64,000 nt of DNA from Trogon surrucura. Lineage: Eukaryota; Chordata; Aves; Trogoniformes; Trogonidae. Both the position numbers and the translations under genes were made by a program. This document shows, piece by piece, positions 1 through 11,023 of this stretch; the first letter of the stretch is position 1; each line of letters starts with the position of its first letter. Under the pieces are notes generated by a model. The model did not search any database. It was given only the letters and a program-made list of their open reading frames with translations, and was not told the origin of the DNA. Location: contig CM036628.1 in assembly GCA_020746105.1 (NCBI GenBank), positions 4,350,001 through 4,414,000 of the forward strand, written 5' to 3'.

Positions 1-227
1 CTGTAGATACTCAATAATCTTTTTCTCTCCTTGTTGCTTGGGCAGCAGGAACCTGTGCAAAGGAGCAACTCCCCTGAGTGCAATTGTCCAGGGAGATGGG
101 CACAGAATGGGGTTCTCCTAACGCAGCCTCTGTTGCATAAACCTCTAATTCCACTTCTTCAGAATAGAGTTTCGGATTTTAGTTCTGTTTAATGTTTCAT
201 TCCTCCTGCCTCTCTTTTCTTCCTTAG
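1..227. other. Noncoding flank of candidate exon
   Basis: No repeat or open frame of note is visible. The last 30 bases form an almost unbroken pyrimidine tract ending in TTAG, which is a strong splice-acceptor context for the candidate exon that follows. A CTAAT-type branch-point-like word lies upstream, near position 145. This is consistent with intron sequence transcribed on the + strand. Confidence 0.4.
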
Positions 228-270
228 CAATAGAGCAGGCTGTGCCTGGGCAGCCTGTCCTCAACGGCAT
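228..270 (+). other. Candidate 43-nt internal coding exon
   Basis: The segment sits between a long pyrimidine tract ending in AG (about 199-227) and a perfect GTAAGT donor (271-276). One frame is open throughout, starting at 230, and reads IEQAVPGQPVLNG followed by two leftover bases. The upstream intron would be phase 1 and the downstream intron phase 2. The peptide (Val-Pro-Gly, Gln-Pro, Asn-Gly) looks like a linker, and I cannot assign it to a gene. The exon's last base is T rather than the usual G. An 11-base stretch (gggcagcctgt) also occurs in CR1, but the rest does not match CR1. This is the best exon candidate in the window and may belong to a large gene continuing outside it. It is an inference from splice signals and open frame only. 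Confidence 0.35.
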
Positions 271-641
271 GTAAGTCACTCTCTGATTAGGAAGTGATAT
301 ATTCATCTCTAACTCCTGCATAAAAGTTATTCAAGTATTTTGACAAAATAAGTGCTGTTTACTTTATACGTTTTCTGCTAATTCTAAAGATTTCTGCAAA
401 ACCTAAAGGATCTCATGGAATTTACAGGCTTGTGGCTTTGCTATTGAAAGTATAAAAGCATGCTAAATTAAGTTGATTTGCCTGTGAAAGAAATACGTCC
501 ATTATTCATGTCAGGGCCCTGTCACATCAAATTGAGGGAGTGAAGAAAACCCTTTTTTATCAACGTTTAGAAGCAAGGAAAAAACCCAACCATTCAGGGA
601 CTAAGTTTCAATTCAGAGAAAGTCAGTCTCAAAGCAAGGTT

Positions 642-661
642 AAAAAAAAAAAAAAAAAAAA
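642..661. repeat. Poly(A) run of 20
   Basis: An uninterrupted A20 follows 'aaggtt'. There is no recognisable retroposed sequence upstream and no flanking target-site duplication that I can see, so it is more likely a simple repeat than the tail of a processed pseudogene. Confidence 0.9.
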
Positions 662-1907
662 GAAACCTGGGGACATGTCCAATGTTGGAAATCAGCAAAG
701 GGTGGGTTGATTTAACTTTGGCCGAAATCTTTCAAACAGAACGAAAATTTAAAGTAGCAAGTAGTACAGAGTCTCGATATCTCTCATGTGTAAACTTGTC
801 AAAAGCACTTAAGCTAATTCAGATCTAAGTCTTTTCAGACCTTGTTTTTCTTGGATGCCTCAAAATAATGATACAAATTGTTAAACAGGTGAAGCATTGC
901 ATTTGTGTGCTACTAATATTTTTACCCACTGGTTCTTACATGATTTAATTCCTATCAGTAGACAACATGTAAAGGTTTTTAAGTTTGATTAACAGAGAAA
1001 TTTAAAAAAGGTTGTTTCAGATGTGGCTGTTCTCCAGCTGCGCTGTCGGGATCAAAAATACTCAGGATTGTTTCTTGTGCACTGTAAGACACATTACTTT
1101 ACATAGCCAGAAAATCTTGGCTGTTTTTTATATTACATAGTGTGATAGGTACAAACAAAACACACGTGTGTACAGGCCATTTTTTAAAAAAAAAGTAATA
1201 ATTTGCACTCTACTAAACTATTCCAATACACATAGAGCTAAATGAGAAGTTGTAAGGAGAACTGTTTTATGCACTGAAATTCTTCTCGTCGCCTGATCAT
1301 AATTTCTCGTCTGGCTTGCTTATTTAGCAAAACAAAAAGCTTACAGTTCCTTCTCATTAGAGTTTTTTTTTCTGTAAGCTTAAAACAAGCACGTTAAGTG
1401 GCATTTCACAGTCTTCTGTTTAAAGGCTAACTGGTTTGGACTGGGCACCTTAGGGATATTTGAAAGAAGTCCAGTTTTTATGTTGGTGGCATTATTAGAC
1501 TGTACAAAAGGTAATTCAGCAACTTGGTTGTCTTAAATCATGTTTCTGGGTACCAGGCCTACACCTCATTTCTGCGTGAGATTTGTTTTCCTACCTTTTG
1601 TTTTTCTCCCTAACCTCAGAGCCCTTGGCTTAACATGTTTTCTGCTTTAAAGCTCTTATCTAAAAACCCCTTTTCCACCTCATCCAGGCACTCTCTCATG
1701 CTTCCCAACTTCAAAACCTCAAGCTGGGAAAGTAAATCTAAGTCCTAAATGCTGGACTCTGCAGCTTCTATAGGACCCTCCGCTGAAGTTAAGTTCTTGT
1801 CTTTAACTGAAAATTGCAGCCAGTGCAAATAGGAGTTAGTTTGCCGCAAGCTTGTCACAAAAGGAATTACCTCGTGGAGTGGCTGCACTGGGGTAAACAG
1901 AGGGGAT

Positions 1908-1944
1908 AAAAAAAAGAAAAAAAGAAAAAGAGAAAGAAAAAAAG
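1908..1944. repeat. Polypurine (A/G) low-complexity tract
   Basis: Thirty-seven consecutive purines, mostly A with scattered single G. It is a simple low-complexity repeat and could in principle adopt triplex structure. The complementary strand gives a misleading Phe/Leu-rich open frame. Confidence 0.85.
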
Positions 1945-2034
1945 CCAAGGGTAAAAGAGAGAGGCATTGTACTGTGGAGGTAGCATCAAGACAAGGATTA
2001 ATGGGTAGAAGAACTGCATTTTTTGTGCTTTCAG

Positions 2035-2055
2035 CAACATCACAATCTCCCAAAA
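2035..2055 (+). other. Candidate 21-nt microexon
   Basis: The 21-base segment lies between a T-rich acceptor (TTTTTTGTGCTTTCAG ending at 2034) and AAA|GTAAGT. Its length is a multiple of three and it has no stop in any frame. Joined after the 228-270 candidate, the frame stays open and adds I-N-I-T-I-S-Q. A TGC lies about ten bases before the acceptor AG. UGC motifs in that position are a known feature of SRRM4-dependent neuronal microexons (established knowledge). Such short splice pairs arise often by chance, so this is weak. Confidence 0.15.
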
Positions 2056-2764
2056 GTAAGTGTTACTAATAAGCGGGCCAGTAAAGAAAGTTTAGCGTAT
2101 TAAGGGAAAGGGAAAAATCAGGCTCTGTATACAACAGATTTTTATTCTGTAAAGACCAAGCAAAATGTTGCTGGTGTGCTTATTTTTAGTACTTACGTGT
2201 GGGTCAGCTAATGAAGTTTGCTATTTTATGGAGCTGGGAAGGGATACGTACACACACCGCACAAATAACATTTTCTGACAACTCCCACGCACCCACAATT
2301 TATTGATCTCGCAGTACCCAGCTGGTAAGGAGAAACCCAGCCTGTGTTTCACTGTTGATATATTACACAGATTGATCACTGGAAGCCAAGCAGCTGTGCT
2401 GGATGTGTGCGAGGCTCTAACAGACCAGAAGGAGGAGGGTTGTGGTGGTGGAAAGGAGGGCAGACCCCTTGTCAACACTCAAACCTCTGGTGCTCTGGGG
2501 TTACGGTGCTGATACAGGTTCACACATCATCAGCTCTTTGCAGTAAGTCAGAAAGACACAGCAAGTGAAAGTGAGGAGAACCCAGTGGTGTTCCCCTTTT
2601 CTTCCAGCCCAGGAGATGGATTTTTGCTTGTTGGACTCCCTGAGCTGGCTCGGAAAAGCATTGGCAGAAGCGACTGGATGAGAGGAAATAAGATCTCCCG
2701 TTTCAGTGGGAGCTACAGGTTCAGTAGCATAATGGAACTTCACCATGGACTTACTAAGCGTGGG
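2056..2764. other. Unremarkable noncoding stretch
   Basis: I see nothing beyond slightly GC-richer sequence around 2400-2700. Overlapping short open frames on both strands there lack any recognisable domain. Confidence 0.5.
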
Positions 2765-2935
2765 GTCAGTTCATAGCTCTGTTACCAACTCCCCTAGTCA
2801 ACCTGGATACATCGTGTGGTATCCTAATAACAGGATTCTCCACCCACAAAATGAGAAGAATAACTCCTTTTCCGGCAAATTCCTGACCTTCTCTACATAA
2901 CCCCCAGGATGTTGTTTTCAAGGGAATCCATTCAG
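2765..2935 (+). repeat. Possible MIR/CORE-SINE relic
   Basis: The order of words recalls the MIR core and 3' region: a pyrimidine-rich stretch, then 'acaaaatgagaagaataac', then 'ctacataaccccc', then 'aggatgttgttttcaaggg'. In MIR these correspond to 'gtaaaatggggataata' and 'ctcacagggttgttgtgagg'. The match is patchy and by eye only. Old MIR-like elements are known from bird genomes at low density. Confidence 0.2.
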
Positions 2936-3063
2936 CAGCTGTGACACATTTTTGTGTTAAAATTCTTACTATTTAAATGATTTTTTAAGCAAATACACTG
3001 ACCTCTACTCTGTCTTGAGTAAATCACTTATGCTGTGCATCACATCGTCCCTGCCCATGACAG

Positions 3064-3128
3064 GGAGGTTGGATTAAAATGATCTCTAAGGTCCCTTACA
3101 GCCCAGGCCATTCTATGATTCTACGATA
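3064..3128 (+). mobile_element. CR1 LINE, 3' end fragment
   Basis: The segment carries the canonical sense-strand 3' terminal block of avian CR1 elements: a ggttggatta-type stretch, 'gatctctaaggtccctt', then a tail of 'attctatgattctacga' matching the imperfect 8-bp tail repeat. Only about 65 bp is recognisable. This is severe 5' truncation, typical of the family. No coding sequence remains. Confidence 0.85.
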
Positions 3129-5223
3129 ACAATGAAAACAGTTCAGCTATGGAAACTGTGGATATTCTGAATAGTGACAGTATGGATATTATCAGTAATG
3201 GCTGTTCCATTGCTATCAGTGCATCTACTGTTGGCGTTGTTGTTGCTTTTTTTAATAATTCATAGTTCATCGTATTCAAAATGAAGTTTTGAATGGATAC
3301 CAATGAAATTAGAGTCTAAAAATCTAGTGGAAGTATAATTCAGCCCGTTAGTACCTAATGCAGAAACTGTAAGAGGATTCAGCAAAATCTATTCCACAAT
3401 GTCTTTTCATGTTACATAAACTATTTTTAATAAAATATAGAATCTGTGAATTTAAGAGCGCTGCTGACACAAAACAGAATCATGCTCTTTTAAAGTAGGG
3501 AATCGCATTTGCTTCTACTCACTTTCAGAAGAAACTTGAACCAAGTTGCATTGACTCAAAACTCCCTCGAAAGTTTATGCTGCATGAATCCATTGGTTGC
3601 ATCTGTGAGAAACAGAACTGATTAAAAATTCAAGATATATCCTAATTATCCAAATAATCTGACCTCAAAATGCCATTATATTTGAGAGTTGTAAAAATTA
3701 TTCACTCAGCCATGAATTCCTGAAGTCCTCTTTCAGTTTTTCCACTTGGATTTCAATATTTGCATACTTTCAAGCTTTTTATTTTTAAAAGTATTTTTCT
3801 GTCTCTATTTATTGTCCTGGGAAATAATTGAATTGTGCACAGTGTGAGACTCTCTCCATGTGTACACAAACATGTACACCATGCCTTTTAAACTCGGATC
3901 ACAAATGAGATCAGAGAAAGAAAACACTTGGCCTGAGACTTCGCCCATTAATATTCCTCTTACAGTACACACTTGGGAAGTTTTCGTGTTCATAACTCAA
4001 TGTCTGCAGCGCTCCGCACCTCTTAAAGATATGCAAGTTCATTTCAGCATTTATCTGCTCTTTTCTGCTCAGGAGTTCAACTGTTTTTCCGCCTGATGGT
4101 TAGAATGAATTGAATATTTTGAACTCATCCATCAGATTTGGAAATGATCCCTGAATTGATGAGAGTGTTTAACAGTTAATTGAACATTTTCGTCGCGAAC
4201 TTTCATTGTTTCAAAGTGCAAAAATACTGTGCCCAGGAATGTGGGCAAAGAAAAGAGGATCCGTGACACGTTCTTGTACTACAAATATTTTCATTTTCTA
4301 GAGGAGAGTGGGCATTTAAATAACGGGGACATCCCTCTGGTCTCACTCTTGGGTATTGCAAGGAATGGTGATCTGAAAAGGACTTTGACAGAATGTTTGG
4401 GCTCCCATCTTCTGTCGCGCAAAATAATTCCATTTTTTTCAAATGCACGTTTTATTTGTGCTCATCTCAGACTTCTCTAAACATACAATTCAGCCACCCC
4501 AGTACTGGCCATGCCCAGGTGGGACCTGCTCGTAAGAACAGCCTCAGATATTGGTCTCCCTGGGGTGACACACTTGGGTTTTTTTGTTACATTGCTAAAT
4601 AGCTCATTATAGACAAGCATAGACACAATATGCACATATGGGCTTTCCAAAGGGACCTGGCGATGCCAGTAAGAATTTAGTTGTTTTTCTATAATCTTAA
4701 TATACTCTGTACATCCCACTGTCTCGGATAACTTTGAAAATTCACACCTGCAACCAAGGAAAAAATAAAGGAATCCAGACTTCTTCTCCCTCCTTGAAAA
4801 TTATTTAAAACTTCATGTTTCAGGTTTTCTGTTCTATCACAGCACTTCAACTAAAGACCAATTACCTTTCTCCATTCTGAAACTCCACCGAGGTGCTTTA
4901 TTGTACTTCACCTTTCTCTTTTTTCAACAACTTTTGTACAATTCTTTAAGGATGTAACCTAAATTTCTTCACTCATCTATGGTAAGCCTCAACTCAGTGT
5001 CACTGCTTCCTGTTGCCTTTGGCACCCAGCAGGACATCGGTGGCATGTTCCACCTCCTAGAGCACCTTCATCAAATGCCACTGCCTTTTAACAAGGACCC
5101 TGAGAAGCACTTTCCTCCTTGCTCCTCTCTCAGATCTTGATGCTTTTCTACTGTAGAGCTGCCTTCTCTACTTCACTGTCTAATTCCCCAATTCCTCTTG
5201 ACCAGCACCCTTTATTTAGTAGC
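3129..5223. other. AT-rich noncoding stretch without recognisable elements
   Basis: No repeat, RNA gene or supported open frame is seen. Sequence around 4200-4620 is open for about 80 codons on both strands but shows no domain or codon bias. Confidence 0.5.
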
Positions 5224-5237
5224 TTTTTTTTTTTTTT
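5224..5237. repeat. Poly(T) run of 14
   Basis: A simple T14 homopolymer with no associated retroposon body visible on either side. Confidence 0.85.
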
Positions 5238-5675
5238 CTCCAGCACCAAGATCATTACTCCGTACTAGACAGTTAGTTAACTCTCCTCCCAGCTTTTCCA
5301 GGCTCCTGTGGTCTGAGAGGTCTGGCCTTGGTTCTGCAGCTCTGGCTAAGTAGTCACATTCTCCAGCCCTGTGAAACAGAGGTCTGGGCTCAATTTCCTT
5401 TGGAAGATTTCAAAACAAAAATATTTACCTCTAAATGATATTTCTCCCCCACTGTGGGAAACTGCTGAACATGGACATTGTATTTCCAAGGAGGATAACA
5501 CTTTTTATTTAAGCATGAATTTTAATTCAGAGCAAGCTCTGCTCAGCATCAACTTGGTAAAAGGTACTTGTCCCAGAACTTGATGTCCATTTAAACCAGA
5601 GGTAACAGCCACATCCTTCTCTCCATCCTGTGTTTCTTGTTCCTCAGTTGTGTATATGCTCATGCCATGACAGCA

Positions 5676-5880
5676 TGCCCTGGTTTGAGAGCACCAGGAT
5701 AAAAGTTTTCTGGGGCTTCCAGGCATCTGTGCAGTTCTGTGATGACCCAAGCTGTGAAACTCATCCTGCTGAAAGAGAGTATTTTTGATTTATTTTTCCT
5801 GGGCCACTTTTTAGCCAATCTCAGTCGATGACATAGTTTAGAGCACTGCAGCCAGAGAAGAGATGGAAACCAGCAGTGAG
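5676..5880 (+). mobile_element. LTR-like fragment (copy A)
   Basis: The first 54 bases (TGCCCTGGTTTGAGAGCACC onward) closely match the 5' end of the LTR-like block at 15857 read on the minus strand; both also share 'aagttttctggggct'. Further in, the match decays. Both copies keep a CCAAT box (here near 5813) at roughly 125-140 bases from the 5' end, and a 'gagaagag' word after it. This is interpreted as an old solo LTR of an endogenous retrovirus-like element. The 3' edge is uncertain and no target-site duplication was found. Confidence 0.45.
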
Positions 5881-6652
5881 GACAAGGGGTTGCTTTTCTG
5901 CAAGAGTCACCACTGGATGTCTGCAGAGCAGTCACCTCCGGAAGGATCAGGTGAAACCCAGGCAGTCTTAGTGGTAACCACACTTATCATGGCTTTCATC
6001 TGCTTTCAGACACTGCAGTCACCGATTACAACAGATACATCACAGGAACACTGAGAGCAATTTGAAATTCACACCCATGCAAATTAAACCACTCCCAGTC
6101 TCTGGAGTCCCCACCATTACATGCAGAGTTATAATGTTAATTAACATCCTGGTGCAGTGCACACGTGTAAGTGCACAACAGCTCGTCAGAAGAAATACAG
6201 CCCTAGAGAAGTTAAAATCCATTCACCACAGCATACTCCTACTCAGAACATCCCCTTGGACAGTGTCAGAATAATTTCCAATACATTACCAATGAGAAGA
6301 GACCCATGAAAATAGGTAGATGTAGTTGGGAGGGGATTAGATTCCATGCTACGGCAATTTTCTGTGAATATGAAACCCGACTGTTCTCTTGACTGAACTG
6401 CAGTCGGTCCGGCTAAACTGTATTTCTCTCCAGATGTTAGGAGTTTTTTTTAAATGCTTCAAAACCTATTATCTTCCTACTGTCCATCCCTTTTCCTAAT
6501 TTCTGCCACAAGTCAGTTACCCTGTGCTCCCTCTGCTGCACTCGCCGCAGAAAAACAGGCTGAGATCTGCCTTGCTTCAACCCCTGGTTTCTTATCCTTC
6601 AGTACAGGGGTTTGCTGAAGCTATCCCTCTAGCTACCTCATGTTTCGGTACG
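5881..6652. other. Noncoding stretch with small palindrome
   Basis: A perfect 14-bp palindrome, ATGTTAATTAACAT, lies at 6134-6147. Shortly after it come repeated GTGCAC words (about 6157-6178). Nothing else is recognised. Confidence 0.5.
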
Positions 6653-6712
6653 TATAGAATGTTAGAGGATGGAAGGGACCTCAGAAGATGGTCTAGCCCA
6701 ACCCCCACTACA
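6653..6712 (-). mobile_element. CR1 LINE, 3' end fragment
   Basis: On the + strand this reads 'agaatgttagaggatggaag', then 'ggacctcagaagatggtcta', then 'gcccaaccccc'. This is the reverse complement of the CR1 3' terminal block. The terminal tail repeat is reduced to 'cgtatagaat'. Only about 60 bp remains. Confidence 0.8.
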
Positions 6713-7210
6713 GTTCTGTAAAGAAATATCTGGGGGTTGTTCATCAGGATTTGACAAAGTCACTAGAAATTTCCTGTCAAACCAAACATATGCATGCAAA
6801 TCCCATTTGGACATATATATGAGTAGCATAGAGAGCTTTAGCTTTAGATTGTTGGTTAAATGTGTGTTATCAATGGGGAAAGGAGCTTTTTAACTAGGAA
6901 AGCTATGGGAATTGCATCTCCAACTTCTGTAGGGTGAAGAGCAGCAGCACTTTGGAAAGACTTTGCCCAAAGAAGTCCGACTGTCTGATTTACCCAGTCT
7001 TAGCCTTGCTGCCTCGTGCCCACTCTGCCTTACGCCTGAAGCTGGAAACTCCTCAGAGCTGCAAATGCTCTTCAGCTCTCGGCACGTCGAGCCTTTAAAC
7101 CTGAGCTGTGTCTTTCATAGCACCACCAGCAGATATAACGAGTAAGATAATCCTAAACTAAGGAGCAAAAGCAGAAATGGCGAGTTCATCACTTAGAAGG
7201 GACAGAGAAA
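6713..7210. other. Unremarkable noncoding stretch
   Basis: I see nothing that supports a gene or repeat. Confidence 0.5.
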
Positions 7211-7231
7211 GGGAAAGACGGGGTGGGAGGG
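7211..7231 (+). other. G-quadruplex motif
   Basis: Four G-tracts separated by loops of 6, 1 and 1 bases (GGG-aaagac-GGGG-t-GGG-a-GGG). This fits the canonical G3+N1-7 pattern with two single-base loops, which usually indicates a stable fold. It is followed by 'gagtttctaatcaatcac'. No gene start is apparent nearby. Confidence 0.6.
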
Positions 7232-7436
7232 AGTTTCTAATCAATCACAGGCCAACAAAGATTGACTGAAGTGATGCAGCTGCAAAAAAAAGGGGGAAGG
7301 ACCCAGCTGGGGAGGGCTCCTTGCTGGCTGTAGGGAGGGATTGATACCACTACACAGAACACCACTGGGACCTCAGCTGATATGATCGTGCCCTGTTCTG
7401 TATAAGAAAACCCTCCAAGCTAAACACAATGCCGAG

Positions 7437-7476
7437 AAATAAAACAAAATAAAGCAAAATAAAGCAAAATAAAACA
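7437..7476. repeat. 10-bp tandem repeat, four copies
   Basis: Four consecutive units of AAATAAARCA (AAATAAAACA, AAATAAAGCA twice, AAATAAAACA). The outer units are identical and the two inner ones differ by one base. Confidence 0.9.
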
Positions 7477-9584
7477 ACTCCCTCCACACACCTTTATGCA
7501 AGGAGATTAAAAGAACTTTCTGCAGATTACAACTGAATTGGGATATAAACTAAATTAAATGTGAAGAGTCACGGGGTGTGGGGACCTAGGACCATCCCAA
7601 GAGAAGCACCTCATTACTGTGATAATCTGTTCTTTTCCTGACCCCGGGAGTTTTCACTCCTTTGTTCCCCATGGCACAGCTTCAGTTGAAGCACTGAAGA
7701 AAACTCCCATCCAGAACAGCCTCTGGGCACAATTATGTTTGAAATCTGTCGGGACGCGGAGCAGTTAAACCCAGGTATTGCATGTGTGGTAAAGGTTGTG
7801 CCCATGAGACATTGCTTGTGATCATATGCAATGACATCAGTGTTTTCCAACAGGTTTAAGACTACAGATTACACCAGGGAGTGTAAAACCAGCACTGGTG
7901 ACCACTGGGGAGTCAGGAGTGGACAACATCACAAGGGTAGAGCTTCTCACACAGCATTTGCTAGGTAGGGCCACCCATATTATCAGCTCCAAGCTCTATC
8001 TCTACTCCTAATGCAAGAAAAGTAAAAGCAGCAATTCTTCTCCCTTTACAGTCACAAATGATAATTAACAGGTAAATGATTCACTTACGACATTGTCAGA
8101 ACTGACATTCAAGTACAGTGAATTCCATCATGACACTGTCTTAAAATTAATTATTTCAAGGACTGCCTATAAAATCTGTATTCTTTTTTTGCATCCAACT
8201 ATTTAAAATGCCAGTGTCTATTTTGGTCACAGGAGCCAGCATCTTTTTGCAGTTGCTAATTGCTTTAAAAAACCCCTCCACATTATAGAAACGCAACGTT
8301 CTTGAAAAATTTCATAAGCCAGTTAACTCCTATAAGCTACCAGTGTTTCTCTCCCAAATTAAAACACAATACTTTATCCTGTATTGAATCTGGATTTAAT
8401 TTGTGAGATAATGATGCTAAAAACACCTAGTAAGAAAACCAATGTATGATTAAAAACATGAGTTTTTCATATCCAGACAGAGTGGGGTCAGATGATTTTT
8501 AACTCCAACAGCTTTTTCTGCCGGCAGGACTAGAGGAACGTGTGGCAGGAGGTTGTTTTGTGAGGCTGTCTGGTAAATGCATTCCTGACACTGCTCTTCC
8601 TACCACCTAACGCGAGATACTGATGAATGGGTATGACGCCGTGGATGTAGGAATAAAGAGCTCCTGCCCATATCCAGCAGCTGCTGTAACGACATAGCCT
8701 CAAGAGTTGTAAATATTGGCCCAACCTCCTGTGTTTTAACAGGCTGTTAAAGGTACTGATTACACAACAGATTACTTCAGGCACCCTTGAGATTTGTATC
8801 ATCCAGCAAGATACGTGGTGCTGAGGGGAGGCGGGGCAGGGCTGACCCAGCGATGGGCAGCTCTACAGCGGCTACTGAGAGATTTGATGATATAAAGAGA
8901 GTGACTTTACAGATCATTCAGGTGTTTGGTATCTTTATGCATACACAAATATTTCCAGATCTTTTAGAGATCCAGACCGTCGTTATCAGTTTATGTGTGC
9001 TGTATATTGGCATTATTCAGCGTGACCTCAGGGAAGCCGATGCTCTGCGGTGGTAATGCGATGGTATGTTCAGCTCTGCTGGATCTCCATAGAGTGGGGC
9101 TGGAATGCATCGGGGAACAATACCCAGGACTGCACAGAGCAAAGAATGAAGGGCAGCAGAGTTTGATAACCACATTAAAGCACTACCAACATCTGTTCAA
9201 GCCAAAGACAACACTATCTCCAGGAATTAACCTTCTGAACCACTTAATCATTAACCTCAGCGGAGGGAAAGTTAGACAACAAGAGCCTATTTGTCAGCAG
9301 CCCCTCAGAGAGATGCGGCGAGCAATATTTTACTGAGAACAGCGTGAGAAGGGCTTGCCCAGCTTTATAAATTTTAAACACAGAATATATTTGTGTGGGA
9401 AACAAGGAGACAATAGATGTAAATAAACAGCTGATCCTACCTTGAATCCTTTGTTCACTTATCCTGTTTAAAGTGGCTTAACTGGTTTGTCCTGCATTGT
9501 GTGAGGACATTTCCTCTACACAAGCAGAGATGCTTCACTTCTTACTCAGAAATATTCCTGGTCGTGAAAAGTTTTACAAATGGA
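7477..9584. other. Noncoding stretch
   Basis: No repeat is recognised. A short GC-rich patch (8818-8870) with several GGG tracts lies in otherwise AT-rich sequence, but it has only three adjacent G-tracts and no promoter-like features. Confidence 0.5.
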
Positions 9585-9660
9585 TGGGAGGTTACAATTT
9601 TAAACTTGCACCCATATCCAGATAGGATGTTATAACTTTAAACTTGCACCCATATCCAGA
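9585..9660. repeat. 38-bp tandem duplication
   Basis: Two adjacent 38-base units (9585-9622, 9623-9660) share 'taaacttgcacccatatcca' and the following 'ga' exactly and differ at about four positions in their first halves. This is a local duplication of intermediate age, not part of a recognised repeat family. Confidence 0.9.
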
Positions 9661-10132
9661 AGTTTTCTATTGAAAAACAAATTGGGAACGATTGCTTTGC
9701 AAGAGCTAGAGAAGCAAAGTGATCATGTTTAATAATTATTTGTGTATATTTACTGGTTAACATGTGAGATCACACATTGAATTACTTTGCTATAACCTGG
9801 TCAAACGCCATTCCTTCACACCATTACAGTTGTTAGGGATTTTATGTCTTTTGGTTTTGATTTTGTTCTTCAAAGGAGGAAAGGCTTTGGTTTCTTCAAA
9901 CTATGGTGCTCCAAATTTGCAGTAAAACTGCACTGCGGTGTGTTGGGGCTGGCAGTTTATTTCACTAGACCTCACTTAATCATTTACCAAAGGGGTGTAA
10001 AACACTGCCACATAAAAATGATGCTCTTTAACACCCACTCTGCACCAACCTCAGTGGCCACACAAGGTGTAGGACAATGCATAACGAGGGCCCATATGTC
10101 TGCTTAGATCTTGCCACAGTTGGAGGAAGAAT

Positions 10133-10166
10133 AAAAAGAAAAAAAAAAAAAAGAGAGAGAAAAAAA
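10133..10166. repeat. Polypurine A/G tract
   Basis: Thirty-four consecutive purines, including an A-rich core and a GAGAGA segment. Confidence 0.85.
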
Positions 10167-10998
10167 TACAATTGGGAAGGTGATACAAGGCCTGCAAACA
10201 GTGATCTGTTCCAAGCCAGGAGTTCTATAATAACAAACTTTGGTTATCCCAGAAATGGCCCAGGTGTCAACACATCAGTCCATGGAACAGAAAGCAACTT
10301 GCAATGGAAAAAACCTCTGAATGAAGTACATTGTCCAGGTGACAGATTGGTCCCTGCTGTCCACATCGGGGGCTCCTGTCTATTACTGCTTAAACTGCCC
10401 TACTTGAAAGAGAATTATGACATGTCTGCTGGGTGGAAAAGGGATGGTCTGACACCAAGGGATGAGGAAGGAGGATCTCGGCCACCTGCTATTTTTCCTG
10501 GGTTAGCTTTCTGTTGCTCGGTAAATCGAACTGACCCAGTACAGAGCCTCAGGTATGCCAGAACCTGCAAAGAGCGGCATCACACAGCCAGGGACACACA
10601 CCCACTCTTTCACACAGTGGTAAGACCTTAAATCAGCTCAAACCACAGTGTATACTTTCACCTTTATATATTTGCTTACAAAGCAGACCAGTAACTTCCC
10701 CAAAACCCATCGGTAATGCTTCAACTTTCAATAAATTTTTCAACCAGTCAAAATCCATGGTTGAATGGGCATAGAAGCCGAATTACCCACTCAGATTAGG
10801 GGTCAGACTGAGGAAAGTGTGTCCTGCACCTGGTCTGGAGGCACCATTCCTGTTTGTCTTCCCTCACCTGTGCCTGTCCAGCCACAAGACAGAGACACCA
10901 CAGTCCAACAGTGATCTACAGCCTACATTAGGCATGAATTATGTCCCGCAGCTCACCTGACCTTAATGTTTTCAGTGTAATGAGTGGAGTGCTGTCAT

Positions 10999-11023
10999 AA
11001 AAAAAAGAAAAGAAAAAAAAAGA
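10999..11023. repeat. A-rich polypurine tract
   Basis: Twenty-five purines, an A run broken by three G. Confidence 0.85.

Larger units (their letters stand above)
271..2034. other. AT-rich noncoding stretch
   Basis: No gene or dispersed repeat is recognised. Contents are a 20-base A run (642-661), a 12-bp perfect palindrome centred on CACGTG (1160-1171), and a 37-base pure-purine tract (1908-1944). Short open frames here are not supported by any motif or codon pattern. Confidence 0.5.

Noticed and set aside
2197..2233. 37-nt minus-strand splice pair
   Set aside because: Stops in all three frames.
10077..10631. 184-codon + strand open frame
   Set aside because: It runs through a polypurine tract giving Lys/Arg-rich sequence. 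No domain, no codon bias and no splice or promoter context.
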